From Scleroderma bovista (lineage: Eukaryota > Basidiomycota > Agaricomycetes > Boletales > Sclerodermataceae): a DNA stretch of 64,000 nt. Made by a program: the position numbers and the translations under genes. Positions 11,712-23,032 of the stretch are shown here, one piece after another. The stretch is taken from assembly GCA_037178675.1 (NCBI GenBank), contig JAYMGJ010000059.1:1-64000 (forward strand), written 5' to 3'. Every line of letters starts with the position of its first letter. Position 1 is the first letter of the stretch. Under the pieces are notes generated by a model. It was not told the DNA's origin. It ran no database searches and was given only the letters and a program-made list of their open reading frames with translations.

Positions 11712-12521
11712 ATGGATCAACACCAGGACCCCCTCCAGAATATTCTCCTTCAGTTCGCACAGGGGCCACTCGACCTGCAGAACAGTATCCAGGGCCTTGC
11801 TCCCAAAGCCCCTGGGGCACCCCTGGCAGCAGCTCGCCCCCCTAAGAAGATTGTCACTGAACCTGGGAATTATGATGGCTCCCCCCAGGCCTTCAGAGTT
11901 TGGTGGAGCAAGATGAAGTTGTGGGTCATGATGAACCAGAGAAGCGGTCTCCTTACCAGAAATAGTGAGATCATGGCAGCCGTTCTCTCCAGGTTCGAGG
12001 GACCTAAAGCTGGGCATTGGGCCCAGGTAAAATTGGACTACTATTTGAGTCCAGGGGTTGAATACCCTACGTGGGATGCCCTCCAGGCTGAAATAACTGG
12101 GTTTTTCGTGCCTGGCAACAATGCCGACTGGGCTAGGTCCCAGCTGCTGAAGTTGTGCCAAGGCCCACGTCAGAGGGTTGATGACTTCCTTGCAACCTTT
12201 GAGTTGCTTAAAGTTGAAAGTGGGTGTCCCGACACCTATGCTAGGGACCTGCTTGAGAGAGCAGTACAGAGGCAGGTCCTCCAGCAGGTATATCTCCTGG
12301 TGAAGGATTGCACCACCTACGCTGAGCTAGCCACCTTGGTTAGAACCGTCAGAAGAGCCCAGGAGCTCTTCTTGATCAATATGCAGGGCGGCACCCACTA
12401 TTATCAGCAAGAAAGTGGCTCCTCCTCTTATGGAGTAACGCTGGGCACTGGCGCCCCAATGGATATCGGTGCTGCTCAGCAGCAAAACCAGCAGCGGAGT
12501 AAAGGGCTCCAATACTATAAT
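11712..12521 (+). pseudogene. Ty3/gypsy gag, truncated at the zinc knuckle
   Basis: An open frame with a typical gag core: PGNYDGSPQAFRVWWSKMK, then FEGPKAGHWAQ, WDALQAEITGFFVP and RVDDFLATFELLKVE. It reaches GLQYYNC, where the CCHC knuckle should begin, and is cut at 12521 by the inverted-repeat element. A smaller frame upstream (from 11470, MPAQEAAREADFKRIEQ) is in the same phase and separated by stops, so it may be the real N-terminus joined by an intron or a decayed part. Protease and pol of this copy are absent. Confidence 0.8.
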
Positions 12522-14943
12522 TGTTGTAAATTAACCAGCACGTGTTACTAGGTACTGAGGTGCGTGACCATGTGACACTTACATAAGCCCTCAGAGCACA
12601 CATACACAGTAGCACCTTAGGCACCAGTTTAAGGATGTTCCCATGGTCTTTCAGATGGGGTTTCTTTGTAGGGCGAAACCCATCTAAGAGATACCCACCC
12701 TCGGCGCTACTCCCACTCAAATCCCGAAATAGACAGAGTAGTTCCCATCCCTTTCTGGTGAGCCTCCTATGAGCCTCCCAGCATTCTCTGCTTAATCCCC
12801 ACTCGATTTGTTTTTATTTCTGCACTTCCTGTAGGATTACATAATCACAAAAAGTGTTGCTACTCCCAAAACACGACCGCATTTGGTCAATACCAGAACT
12901 GCAATATTCCCACCCTCCTTGTGAGTCTCCTCTGCCTTCCTGTGCCCCATCCCTGGTCCCCATGTACTGTACATAGTATCAGATATGTTATATAAGTATA
13001 TAGGTCCATAAATGGAGCCTCAAATGAGTGTGCCAGAGGCTCTGGATGGTTGGAGAAATAGTTAGGGGTAAAAGTAAAAAAGGCTTCGCATTTTTGATAC
13101 ATTGGACATATACACTTCTGAATTACATCCCCTTCAAGGGGCCATATGTACCTACAACATATACCAAGCGCATTTGATGGGGTGGAGCCTCTGAAGTGCT
13201 GTGTCACATTCTCCTCCTCCTGGTATAACACCCTGGGAGGCTCTTACTGCGAGTGTTGGTACTTTTGGGATGGTTTGTAACTGTATTAGTTTACTATTAC
13301 CACTTGTCTATCACATAAACTGGGATACAGAGTGCTCTAAAGGTGAGCAGGAAGGCAAACACTACTTTTATGAAAATAGGGGCTTTATCAGTCCCCAGTG
13401 CAACCATCCATATTCTGACTATCTAGGAGGCTCTGTAATACTATATAGTAGTTGCTATATTATCACCAAGTTAATACCTTGATGTGGAAGTGCAGGGGAA
13501 GTGAAATGATATGATGGAGGGCGTGGGAAAATGTCCGAAAAAATGCGGAGACTTTGAAAACATATCAAAAAAGTGAAATAGCACACCACACACAACATCT
13601 GGTGGTCTATGAATTGTGCTACTGACTCTCTAGTGTCATTACAGACTCTTTACATGTGTCACAGTATTTGTATAAACCATAATCTCTTCAGAAAGCGAAA
13701 TTTTGGCACAAGAGAGCACCTTGTGCAATGGCTACATTTCAGTGCTGCAGGTTGCACAATCTGTACACTAAGTTTGGAGTCCAGAGGTTCTGTCAGGCTA
13801 ACTAATGCAATATCCTGTATGGTAAGATCCTATCATAGGTCAGATCCTCAGTACCACCACAAGTAGAGCACCAAATGCTGTGTGTGGTGTGTTATGTCAC
13901 TTTTTTGATATGTTTTCAAAGTCTCCACATTTTTTCAGACATTTTCCCATGCCGTCCATCATATCATTTCACTTCTCCTGCGCTTCCACATCAAGCTATT
14001 AACTTGGTGATGATATGGCAACTACTATATAGTATTACAGAGCCTCCTAGATAGTCAGAATATGGATGGTTGCACTGGGGACTGATAAAGCCCCTATTTT
14101 CATAAAAGTAGTGTTTGCCCTTCCTGCTCACCTTTAGAGCACTCTGTATCCCAGTTTATGTGATAGACAAGTGGTAATAGTAAACTAATACAGTTACAAA
14201 CCATCCCAAAAGTACCAACACTCGCAGTAAGAGCCTCCCAGGGTGTTATACCAGGAGGAGGAGAATGTGACACAGCACTTCAGAGGCTCCACCCCATCAA
14301 ATGCGCTTGGTATATGTTGTAGGTACATATGGCCCCTTGAAGGGGATGTAATTCAGAAGTGTATATGTCCAATGTATCAAAAATGCGAAGCCTTTTTTAC
14401 TTTTACCCCTAACTATTTCTCCAACCATCCAGAGCCTCTGGCACACTCATTTGAGGCTCCATTTATGGACCTATATACTTATATAACATATCTGATACTA
14501 TGTACAGTACATGGGGACCAGGGATGGGGCACAGGAAGGCAGAGGAGACTCACAAGGAGGGTGGGAATATTGCAGTTCTGGTATTGACCAAATGCGGTCG
14601 TGTTTTGGGAGTAGTAGCACTTTTAGCGCTTATGTAATCTTACCTAGAGCGGTGAACAACTATTAATAAAAATCAAGAAGCCAAGGAGGCTCAGATGAGC
14701 CTCGGCGGAGGGTCTAGAGTGGTCATAGAGGCTATGCCGGTGTGAAGCCGACAAAATGAACACTATTCGGGACTAGCCGAATAGGAGTGGCAAATCCCAG
14801 TGCGGATGGTTGGTCTCTCAGATGGGTTTCTCACAACATAAAAACCCCGTCTGAGAGACCTCTATTGCCACTGAGAACTGGTGCCTAAGGTGCACAGTAG
14901 TATTTCCTATTAGTCCCTCAGTAGCTTGAACATCTACTGAGGG
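12522..14943. mobile_element. Long inverted-repeat (foldback-like) element
   Basis: Inner arms 12834-13612 and 13866-14640 are near-identical inverted copies of about 775 bp around a 253 bp loop. Weaker mirror similarity continues outward: caccttaggcaccagtt, the cagatggggtttct/gaaaccca hairpins and several GAGGCTC motifs appear on both sides. The right end has ccctcagtag...ctactgaggg (14915-14943). The arms would encode the same 114-residue frame twice (12887-13231 minus, 14243-14587 plus), but no known domain is visible. There is no transposase, so the element is non-autonomous. It interrupts a gypsy gag. Exact ends and target duplication are unclear. Confidence 0.75.
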
Positions 14944-15063
14944 TAAGTAGTCCATTACACACTCATTTCTACACATACTCACTTGTAGTAGTTACTACAG
15001 GTACTACTCTAATATAGTAGCTTGAACATCTACTGAGGTTACTACATCAGGAAAGTTACAAGG

Positions 15064-15290
15064 GTCTACGTTTGTCTCACGCAGTCTGTGCCAGATCGCC
15101 AGATGCGTCAGACAATGTAGACATCTGACTTGACTGCTTATTAATATCAACAGTCGTCTGGCACGTCTGACGGCGACTGCGAGATTTGGCAAGGATGCGT
15201 CAGATCATCAGACCGTCCACAGATGCATCAGACTGTCCTCAGATGCATCAGACCATCCTCAGATCGCCAGATTGTCAGATCCAAGTCAGA
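15064..15290. repeat. CAGATGCRTCAGAC repeats
   Basis: cagatgcatcagac recurs with 24 bp spacing near 15220-15260, and related phrases (gatgcgtcagac, cgccagat) lie back to 15090. Such clusters are typical of subterminal transposon sequence, but no partner end was found. Confidence 0.55.
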
Positions 15291-15369
15291 TATGACTGTA
15301 ATAACCATGGGCCACTGTTGACCATTGCATTAAACACTGTAGTCTAATTAAAATGCACTGTAATCAACT

Positions 15370-15565
15370 GAGCAAGCACAATTAACCAAAACTAATGGGT
15401 GTCCATATGAGACAATAATGAGCAGCATATGCAACAATAATGGATGTCCGTGTGAGATGATAATGAGTGGCTGGATAAGGCGATAAGATGTCCGTATGAG
15501 ATGATAACAGAAAGTGTCTATATGACAATAATAAGTGTCTGTTAGATGAGATAAGATCAATGAAG
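15370..15565. repeat. Degenerate minisatellite (gtccgtatgagatgataatga)
   Basis: Phrases such as gtccatatgagacaataatg and gtccgtgtgagatgataatg repeat irregularly at about 28-65 bp. From 15566 to 15984 I see nothing beyond a plausible 3' flank of the next gene. Confidence 0.6.
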
Positions 15566-15984
15566 AAAACACAGCTAGAATGAGGGTATCAAACTTTGTA
15601 TGGTTGGGTATGTATTAATTGTCAGTAAGCATTGTTGTCCTCTGTATCAATCACCTGCAATGGACCGGTCAGAAACTTTCCCCTGTAATGAAGGCCTGAT
15701 GCTTGTGTGAACGGGTCAACTTGCGGCTAAAATGAAAGGTGTTGGTCGACATAGTGAACAGTTGGTGATAAGAGTTGGGAAGTTGCAGCAGGTTGGAATG
15801 AATCCACAGAACTAGTGGGTAGTAGAGGGGGGAGAGACAATTGCCCGAAAAAAGTATCAATAGGTGGTAACAGGGTGTGGGCACCCATGCTGTTGACAGG
15901 ATGATTTTTGGGATCATCTGGTGTAGCAAGAGTAGGAGGGCAGTCTGCAAAGTTTGAATTCAGCATTGGAATTGGTACAAGATT

Positions 15985-18342
15985 CTATGGCCCACCAGCA
16001 CTGCAATTCAATTCAGATGGCCATCGTGCATCATCTTCCATGTAGGTACTATCTCCATTCACAGCAGGGTGGGCTGCTGAGAGTGACGTCAGGGGCCTGG
16101 AGATGCTCTCGTTACACAGGGAGTCCTGTGCTTGGGCATGGGGAGAGGTAGCGGACAGAGTGTCTTCATCCATGGTCCATCGACCCCAGTCTCTTGTCTG
16201 CTCATCTGCTACGTGCTCGAATTCCTTGTCACCAGCACTGGTAGAAGTGTCTTCATCCTCGGAGTTACAGTCCACAATGCATGCCCATGCATCCCCATTC
16301 ATACCAGCGGCCTTAAATCTTCTTCCACATGTGGCGAATTCTAGGGCACCAGTCTCGATCTCATCCCATGACCTATTTGACAGTCCCTCGATAGACTGAG
16401 CATATGAAGCACTGCTATGGCCCCACTTGCTCTGTTGGTCTCCACTAAAATTACCGGCAGCTGCTTTGCTCTCCTCAGTGCGATGGCCGGACTCAGTCCA
16501 CATAGAGATGGCACGTTCAACCTATTTAAATATGATTCAGAGTATGCTGCCTGGTAGACAAGTGGGACTTACCCCAACTGTGGACAATGTAAGGGCGCCG
16601 TGTGGATAACTATCAATCTGAGGGCACTGGACAGCGTTGGAGGTCTTTGTGTAATGAAATGCCAAGGTCTGGAGGATCAGCGGTGCACGGAAAGCGCCAA
16701 CACCCTTCTATCAAAAGTTGAATGTCAAGAAAAATGTAGCACAGAATTAAAGAAACATACATCATTAGACTTGAGATATTTGAAGACAAAGGGGAACCCA
16801 AGACTGCCATTAATGGCCCACTCAGCCCATACTCCCTGGCCTTCACTGTCCGAAAATTCATCCGAGTCAAACCAGGTCACCACAACGTTATCCGCTGTCT
16901 TGGCGAATTTGCTCCTCCAGTCGTAGATCTGCTGGCGAGCCTATAAATTATCTCAAGTTAGCTGGGTAAAGCATGGGGCTTGATGTGGCACTCACTACTC
17001 GAAAGGCAATTGTTCCTGTACCATACAACTGTTCATTGTATGGCACTTGAGGAAACACGACTTTCCACAAGTCTGGGATGATATCCTGGAGTTGGAGAAA
17101 CCATGGGTTTGGAATTGTACCGCAATACGCCAGTAGCATAGGGATGAAGACATCCTGGAACTGGGGGGAAATTTCCCGTGGTAATGTTGCATTTGAGTTG
17201 CCCATGCCGGTTGGGCGGTCTTGGATGACAGGTTTGATGTCAAATTCTTCATCAGCATTGCTGGTGATACCAACACGGCACTATGTAAAGTCAGTATAAT
17301 ATCCATTATTGGAGTAGCAGTATAGTATACCTTGCTGTTTGATGTAGTTTGTTCATGCTTGAGAGCAAACTCTCGCTCAACGGTCTCATCTTCATCATGG
17401 AAGCCTCCATAATCGTCAACAGGCATGCTTGTGATGTCAGCAGTAGTGTATTGACGGCTGAGAGGCTTGGGAGTACGGCTGGGGGGCTTGGAGGCACGGC
17501 TGGGGGGCTTGGAGGCACGGCTGGGGGGCTTGGAGGCATGGCTGGGGGGCTTGGAACCCACTGCAGAGAAAGACAGTGTGCGAGAGTGGGTAAAGCGGTC
17601 ACTTGGGGTTTGTGACTGACGTAGGGTAGAGGAAAGTGGCTGGCTGATCACGTCAGGAGATTGCTCCCTTGAGAGGTGACTTGCAGTAGATGGCGAACAA
17701 CGTTGCGCAAGGCCAAATGGTTTGTAAGGCTTGGCCCTTTTGTTTTGCCTGGCAACGGTGAATGTATCAGTGTTGGTCAATATTTGTGACCGCAAGACTC
17801 ACTGCAGATTATCAAGATCAGCAGCTACCTTGCGCTTTCCTTGCTGTCCTGTTTCTCCTGCATCAGTGCTGAGCGGGCACTTCTGATTTCCTCCTGCAAC
17901 TTCGGCTTGGGTACGGCGACCTTTCTCTGTGCAGGTTCATTGTGATTACTGGATGCACACCTGTTGTCCAGCCAATTCACTATCAGATGCCAATCAGCAT
18001 GGATAACAGTCTTGAACAATAATTTTTCATACCTGGTGAGCCATTGGTGTCTTGTGATGATGGTTTCACCATGCGTTTACTGACATTGTGCAGAACTTTC
18101 CCTCGGGCTTGTGATGACAGTGGCCTTGCAGCCTGGCTCATTGCCTGTTGGCTTTCTTCCTGAATGTGCAGTTCCATGGATGCTAGACCAGCAATTTTAT
18201 CTGACCGCTCATTAACCTTTTTCTTGATAGCAGTGGCCTTTGCAGCACGCTCTGCAGCTGCCTCCTCCCTTGACTTGCAGGGCTTCGGTGCCACCAGTTG
18301 ACCTGGGTGAGCAGTTTTGTTCCTCTCCCGAGTTTCAACCAT
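15985..18342 (-). CDS. Intact seven-exon gene, unknown function
   Basis: Exons 18342-18033, 17926-17803, 17748-17331, 17280-16996, 16940-16761, 16707-16573 and 16521-15985 join in frame to 662 codons. Introns are 50-55 bp with canonical ends, except intron 1 (106 bp), whose acceptor I chose to keep frame. The N-terminus (MVETRERNKTAHPG) is basic, with Lys/Arg/Ala-rich helix. Exon 3 holds four or five SKPPSRA-like heptads encoded by a 21 bp DNA repeat. Exons 4-6 are the folded part: FQDVFIPMLLAYCGTIPNPW, WAEWAINGSLGFPF, GAFRAPLILQTLAFHY and HGALTLSTVGVERAISMW. The tail is acidic and Ser-rich. The C-terminal pattern recalls the DUF6532-type proteins expanded in Agaricomycetes, an untested resemblance. 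It lies 193 bp head-to-head from a Plavaka transposase and could be its second gene. Confidence 0.7.
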
Positions 18343-18534
18343 GTGAGATTAATGCAATTAAAAGAACGACTGACTGAGAATGCTTTAGAAGAGTGAAACA
18401 AGAGTTTTTTTTTGGGGTGGTGATAGTAAGCGGCAAAATTTGAACACGGTTGACCTTTATTGGTTTAGGTGGTTGAGCCCATGGTTGTGCCATAGGGTTG
18501 TATACACAAGGTACTACATCTTCAACTGTACTCC
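18343..18534. promoter_or_regulatory. Bidirectional promoter region
   Basis: 192 bp between the divergent start codons of the seven-exon gene and the Plavaka transposase. It contains a T-run (18403-18412) but no obvious TATA box. Assignment rests on position only. Confidence 0.4.
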
Positions 18535-21200
18535 ATGCTCCCTGCAACACCAGCTGATTTTTCATGTCCCCTTTGCTCTCGGATACTCAAAAGCTCCTCT
18601 GGATTGACACAACACATCAGGAGGGTGCATACTGGCTCCAACATGCGACCTGCACAGAACACTACTGTCTCTGAAGACCCAGCTCCACATGTGGGGCATA
18701 CTCCCTTGCAATGTATCCGGGAAGCTCATGCTGTTCTCGATGGTAAGACATGTCCGACACATGCATTCAACTTGTGTAATCTAAAAAATACAGGTACACC
18801 AACAGATGAATTTGGCCATGGCCTTCCCCCAGATGCCTCTCCAAGTCCTTGAAATGCTTGCAACAAAAATGACTGGTATCCTTTCACTTCGCGCATTGAA
18901 TTTGAAACGGCAGAATTTCTCTTCACTCACAATCAGATGCCACAAGCGCAAGTGGACACACTGATGCAACTTTGGGCAGCTTCAATGCTTCCTCACAATG
19001 GCCAGGCACCTTTTACTGACCACAGAGATTTGCATTGAGTTATAGATGCCATCCCACTTGGAGATGTCCCATGGCAGTCCATTCAAGTGCAACATTCAGG
19101 CGAAATACCTGAGAATGGAGCCCCAAGCTGGATGCGAAAATCCTATGACGTTTGGTTCCGTGATCCAAATGCCATTGTCAAGAACCTGCTCAGCAACCCA
19201 GACTTCAACAATCACTTTGATTATGTCCCATACCATGAGTTTGAACCTTCAGGTCAGTGGCAGTGGGAAAACATGATGTCTGGTAACTGGGCATGGAATC
19301 ACGTGGTTTGTCAACAGGTTGCTTTGATTGCACGAAACTAACTGCTGATGGGTACACAGGATACACTTGCAGGGGACCCAAACATGCACGGCGCAATGTT
19401 AGTGCCCATTATTTTAGGCAGTGATAAAACTATGGTATCTGTCGCAACCGGACAAAATGACTACTATCCACTCTACCTCTCAATTGGCAACATCCACAAC
19501 AATGTTTGTCATGCCCATCAGAACTCGCTTGTGTTGATTGCATTTCTTGCAATCCCCAAAAGTGTGTTTCTTTTTTTTGGCTACATCATTTTTATTGACA
19601 AGCTGCATCAATGTAGCAGATCATGAAAATGAGGATACCACCGAGTTTCACAAGTTCCGATGGCAACTTTTCCATTCAAGCCTCGCTCATATTCTGTCAT
19701 CACTCCACCCTGGCATGTCAAAGCCAGAGGTCCAACAATGTCCTGATGGACATTTCAGGCATGCTGTATATGCACTTGCCGCATACATAGCGGACTATCC
19801 TGAACAAATTCTGCTATCCTGTCTTGTGCAGGGATGGTGCCCTCTGTGAGTCTCAAATTCATTGAAGGCTCTCAAATATCTAACACTTGATACAAAATAG
19901 CTGCACAGCAGTGTCAGCTAATCTCAAGGGGAGTGATAGTATTCTGCGATCGCGGGTGCATGCAGAGTATTGCATCCATGCGTTCGCTCTTGCAGAATTG
20001 TGGGACCAATATGGAATAGTCGGCGATCTAATGGTATGTCACATTATATCTATCATATTTCTATGACTCTGAATACCTTATGACAGCCATTTACAAATGA
20101 TTTCCCGCACGCTGATATCTACAAGATGTTGACACCCGATCTCCTTCACCAAATTATCAAAGGAGTATTCAAGGACCACCTTGTGTCATGGGTCGGTGAA
20201 TATCTCAAGGGCACCCACAGTGAAGCAGAGGCCAACCGGATACTGGACGACATTGATTGGAGGTTAGCAAAATGATCACATATACTCCTTCTCTGACCTG
20301 GGACTCTGTCAGAATTGCCACTGTGCTGCTTTATCCAAATTTGTGCCGTTTTCCTGAAGGACGATGGTTCAAACAGTGGACCGGGGACGATTCAAAGGCA
20401 TTAATGAAAGTGTACCTTCCAGCAATTGAAGGTCATGTTCCCCCAGCAATGGTGTGCACATTCCATGCCTTTCTCGACTTCTGCTACTATGCACGGAGAA
20501 ACTCACTCAACAAAAGCGCATTGGAGAGCCTGCAAGATACACTTGATCGTTTTCACCACAATCACCGCATCTTCCAAGAAACAGGTGTTCGTGACTGTGG
20601 CCCTAAAGGCTTCTCATTGCCTCGTCAGCATGCCATGAACCATTATCGCCACCTTATTCAAGAATTTGGCACACCAAATGGTCTATGTTCATCCATTACT
20701 GAATTGAAGCACATCAAGGCCGTCAAGAAGCCCTGGCGGCATTCGAACCACTTCAAGGCTTTGGGCCAAATGCTGGTCACAAATCAGCGCCTTGATAAGC
20801 TTGCTGCTGCGTGAGTGGACTTCGAAACCTGTCACATGCTCGAGGGTTCCATCCTTTCAGCATCCATTTGTACTCTTGACTGCCTGTCTGGTGATCGCAG
20901 TGACCACTCTCAGCATCATGTTGGCAGTGCTGCTGGTCATGCCAGTCACAACAACAATGATGGCACCGATACTGATGATGAGATTGAGATGCACGATGGT
21001 CCCCATGTACTGAACTATGTCCGTCTTGCAAAAACCCCAGGCATGTCTGCCATTTTTTGTTCTTCTGCCCGGCTGAATTGTGTCTTACAGCACGCAACTA
21101 TCCCAGTAATCTACAGGCATTCGCCCATCACATTCTTCAACCCGATCTTCCTCTCCTTACAAGCCACTTCATTCACTTTCAGCTTCAGTTGGAAAATGCT
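18535..21200 (+). pseudogene. Plavaka-type (CACTA-like) transposase, decayed and 3'-truncated
   Basis: Begins with a C2H2 zinc finger (FSCPLCSRIL...HIRRVHTG). Exon 1 is 18535-18742, intron 18743-18793. Plavaka blocks follow in order: [155 protein letters not shown] and LGQMLVTNQRLDKLAAA. Introns of about 50 bp separate several blocks. In-frame TGA stops interrupt it after DASPSP, after DHRDLH (near 19037) and after DKLAAA (near 20812). The last recognisable block, NYPSNLQAFAHHILQ, ends in ENAEL at 21200, where a palindrome begins. The usual C-terminus is missing. Confidence 0.88.
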
Positions 21201-21401
21201 GAGCTTGAATCGAGTATGAATTTGAGCCATATGATGGCCATCATCAATTTCTTTGATCTCCATGTCAATCACTTCAACCTCATCAACATCTTGCCCACAG
21301 TCTGTGACTGTATCCCACTCAATGAATTCTTCATCGATATTCGAAGGGTGCTTGGCCATGGTGGATGTCAATTATTTGTTGCAATCAATCGACAAGTTCT
21401 A

Positions 21402-21966
21402 TATACAGTGACTCCAAAAACCCTTTCCATAACTAACCCCAACAGCAGTGCGCAAAGTGCACTGCCAGACACATAGAAAATGACACTAAGCTTTGGTGGA
21501 GTTGTAAATAGTACATGCTCTTGGCTACAATATTGCTCCCTAAGTCATGTGATTTCGTTCACACAGTCCAGAGATATGGGCATTTTAAAACAGCAAGTCC
21601 ATGGAAAGGGTTTTTTCACTTTTGAATTGGTAACTAGGATCTCATTCAAAACAGTCTATAATTGCTATTTTTTGTTGATACAAACAAAGATACACATGTA
21701 ACCAATATGTCTGAGCTTAAAAAAGTTCACACACTTCTTTGTTTTCAACCACCATCATGGTCAGATCTCTCTCTCTTATTCAACAAAACACTGTTCTCTC
21801 TTTGCTTGACTCTGGCAATTCTGGTGAAGCTATTGCCAAGCAAGTTGATGTCAGCCCCTCTACTGTATCCAAACTTCACTCTAAGAAGCATTCTACCCTT
21901 CCTAAGGCCATTGGAGGGCATCCTTCCAAGCTTTCTTCTACCAATATTCAGTATCAGATGGATTGA
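21402..21966 (+). mobile_element. Tc1-like element, 5' half, plus copy
   Basis: Starts at the TA-flanked terminal sequence acagtgactccaaaaaccct (21405) and includes the leader and the HTH coding part from the ATG near 21757 (SLIQQNTVLSLLDSG, AIAKQVDVSPSTVSK). It stops at the palindrome centre with no catalytic domain. Confidence 0.8.
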
Positions 21967-22990
21967 GACCATAATGCTTCAATATTTGTTGAAGCTAATC
22001 CTTCAAAATCTGAAGGTAAAGGTCCCCATCCATCCTATCATCAATCTTGATAGTATTGCCAGTACCCTCTTCAGTCATGCAACCTCACATCATCAAGGAA
22101 CCACCTCCAAACTTCAGAATTTCCTGTACCAGCCTATTATTGAGCACCTTACCTGCCTTTTTCCAAGCCCACTTGTGTCCATCTGACCCTAGGTGATTGA
22201 TTTTTATTTCATCAGACCATACAACCCTCTTCCAATTGTCTATAGTCCAGTCCTTGTGGGTATAAGCAAAATCAAAGTGAGTAATAGGGCATTTGGTCTT
22301 GACTACAGCCTTTATATCAGATTTCTGCAAGTGAAGATGAACAGTATTGGCAGAGGGAAGCTGGTCAATTATATTGGAAAGGGCTTTGGTGACTTAAACT
22401 GCATTTTCAGCTTTCCCAGAGGTGATAAGATGTTGAGCACGGCAAATATTGGCAAGAGAAAGCTTGGAAGAATGCCCTCCAATGGCTTTAGGAAAGGCAG
22501 AACACTTCTTAGAGCAAGGTTTAGATACAGCAGAGGGGCTGACACCAACTTGCTTGGCAATAGCTTCACCAGATTTGCCAGAGTCAAGCAAAGAGAGAAC
22601 AGTGTTTTGTTGAATAAGAGAGAGGAATCTGACCATGATGGTGGTTGAAAACAAAGAAGTGTGTGAACCTTTTTAAGCTCAGACATATTGGTTACATGTG
22701 TATCTTTGTTTGTATCAACAAACAATAGCAATTATAAACTGTTTTGAATGAGATCCTAGTTACCAATTCAAAAGTGAAAAACCCTTTCTATGGACTTGCT
22801 CTTTTAAAATGCCCATATCTCTGGACTGTGTGAACGAAATCACATGACTTAGGGAGCAATATTGTAGCCAGGAGCATGTACTATTTACAACTCCACCAAA
22901 GCTTAGTGTCATTTTCTATGTGTCTGGCAGTGCACTTTGCGCACTGCTGTTGGGGTTAGTTATGGAAAGGGTTTTTGGAGTCACTGTATA
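21967..22990 (-). pseudogene. Tc1/mariner-like transposase, 3'-truncated
   Basis: The element begins with the same terminal repeat at 22990. The frame from the ATG at 22636 gives the HTH_Tc1 pair (SLIQQNTVLSLLDSGKSGEA, AIGGHSSKLSLANIC). After a TAA near 22394 it resumes with HKDWTIDNWKRVVWSDE, where the aspartate of WSDE is the first catalytic residue. FGGGSLMM, then a TGA in place of Trp, then GCMTEEGTG and DGDLYLQILKD follow. The frame ends at NPSDTEYW, just before the QDNDPKH region expected for the second aspartate. Three stops plus loss of the 3' half make it inactive. Confidence 0.85.
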
Positions 22991-23032
22991 TAGAACTTGT
23001 CGATTGATTGCAACAAATAATTGACATCCACC

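Noticed and set aside
11382..12161. 259-residue minus-strand frame across the gypsy gag
   Set aside because: Antisense of gag, whose plus-strand product has clear family blocks.
12887..14587. Two identical 114-residue frames (12887-13231 minus, 14243-14587 plus)
   Set aside because: Identity is explained by the inverted DNA arms. The protein has no recognisable domain, so I do not call genes, although it could be translated.
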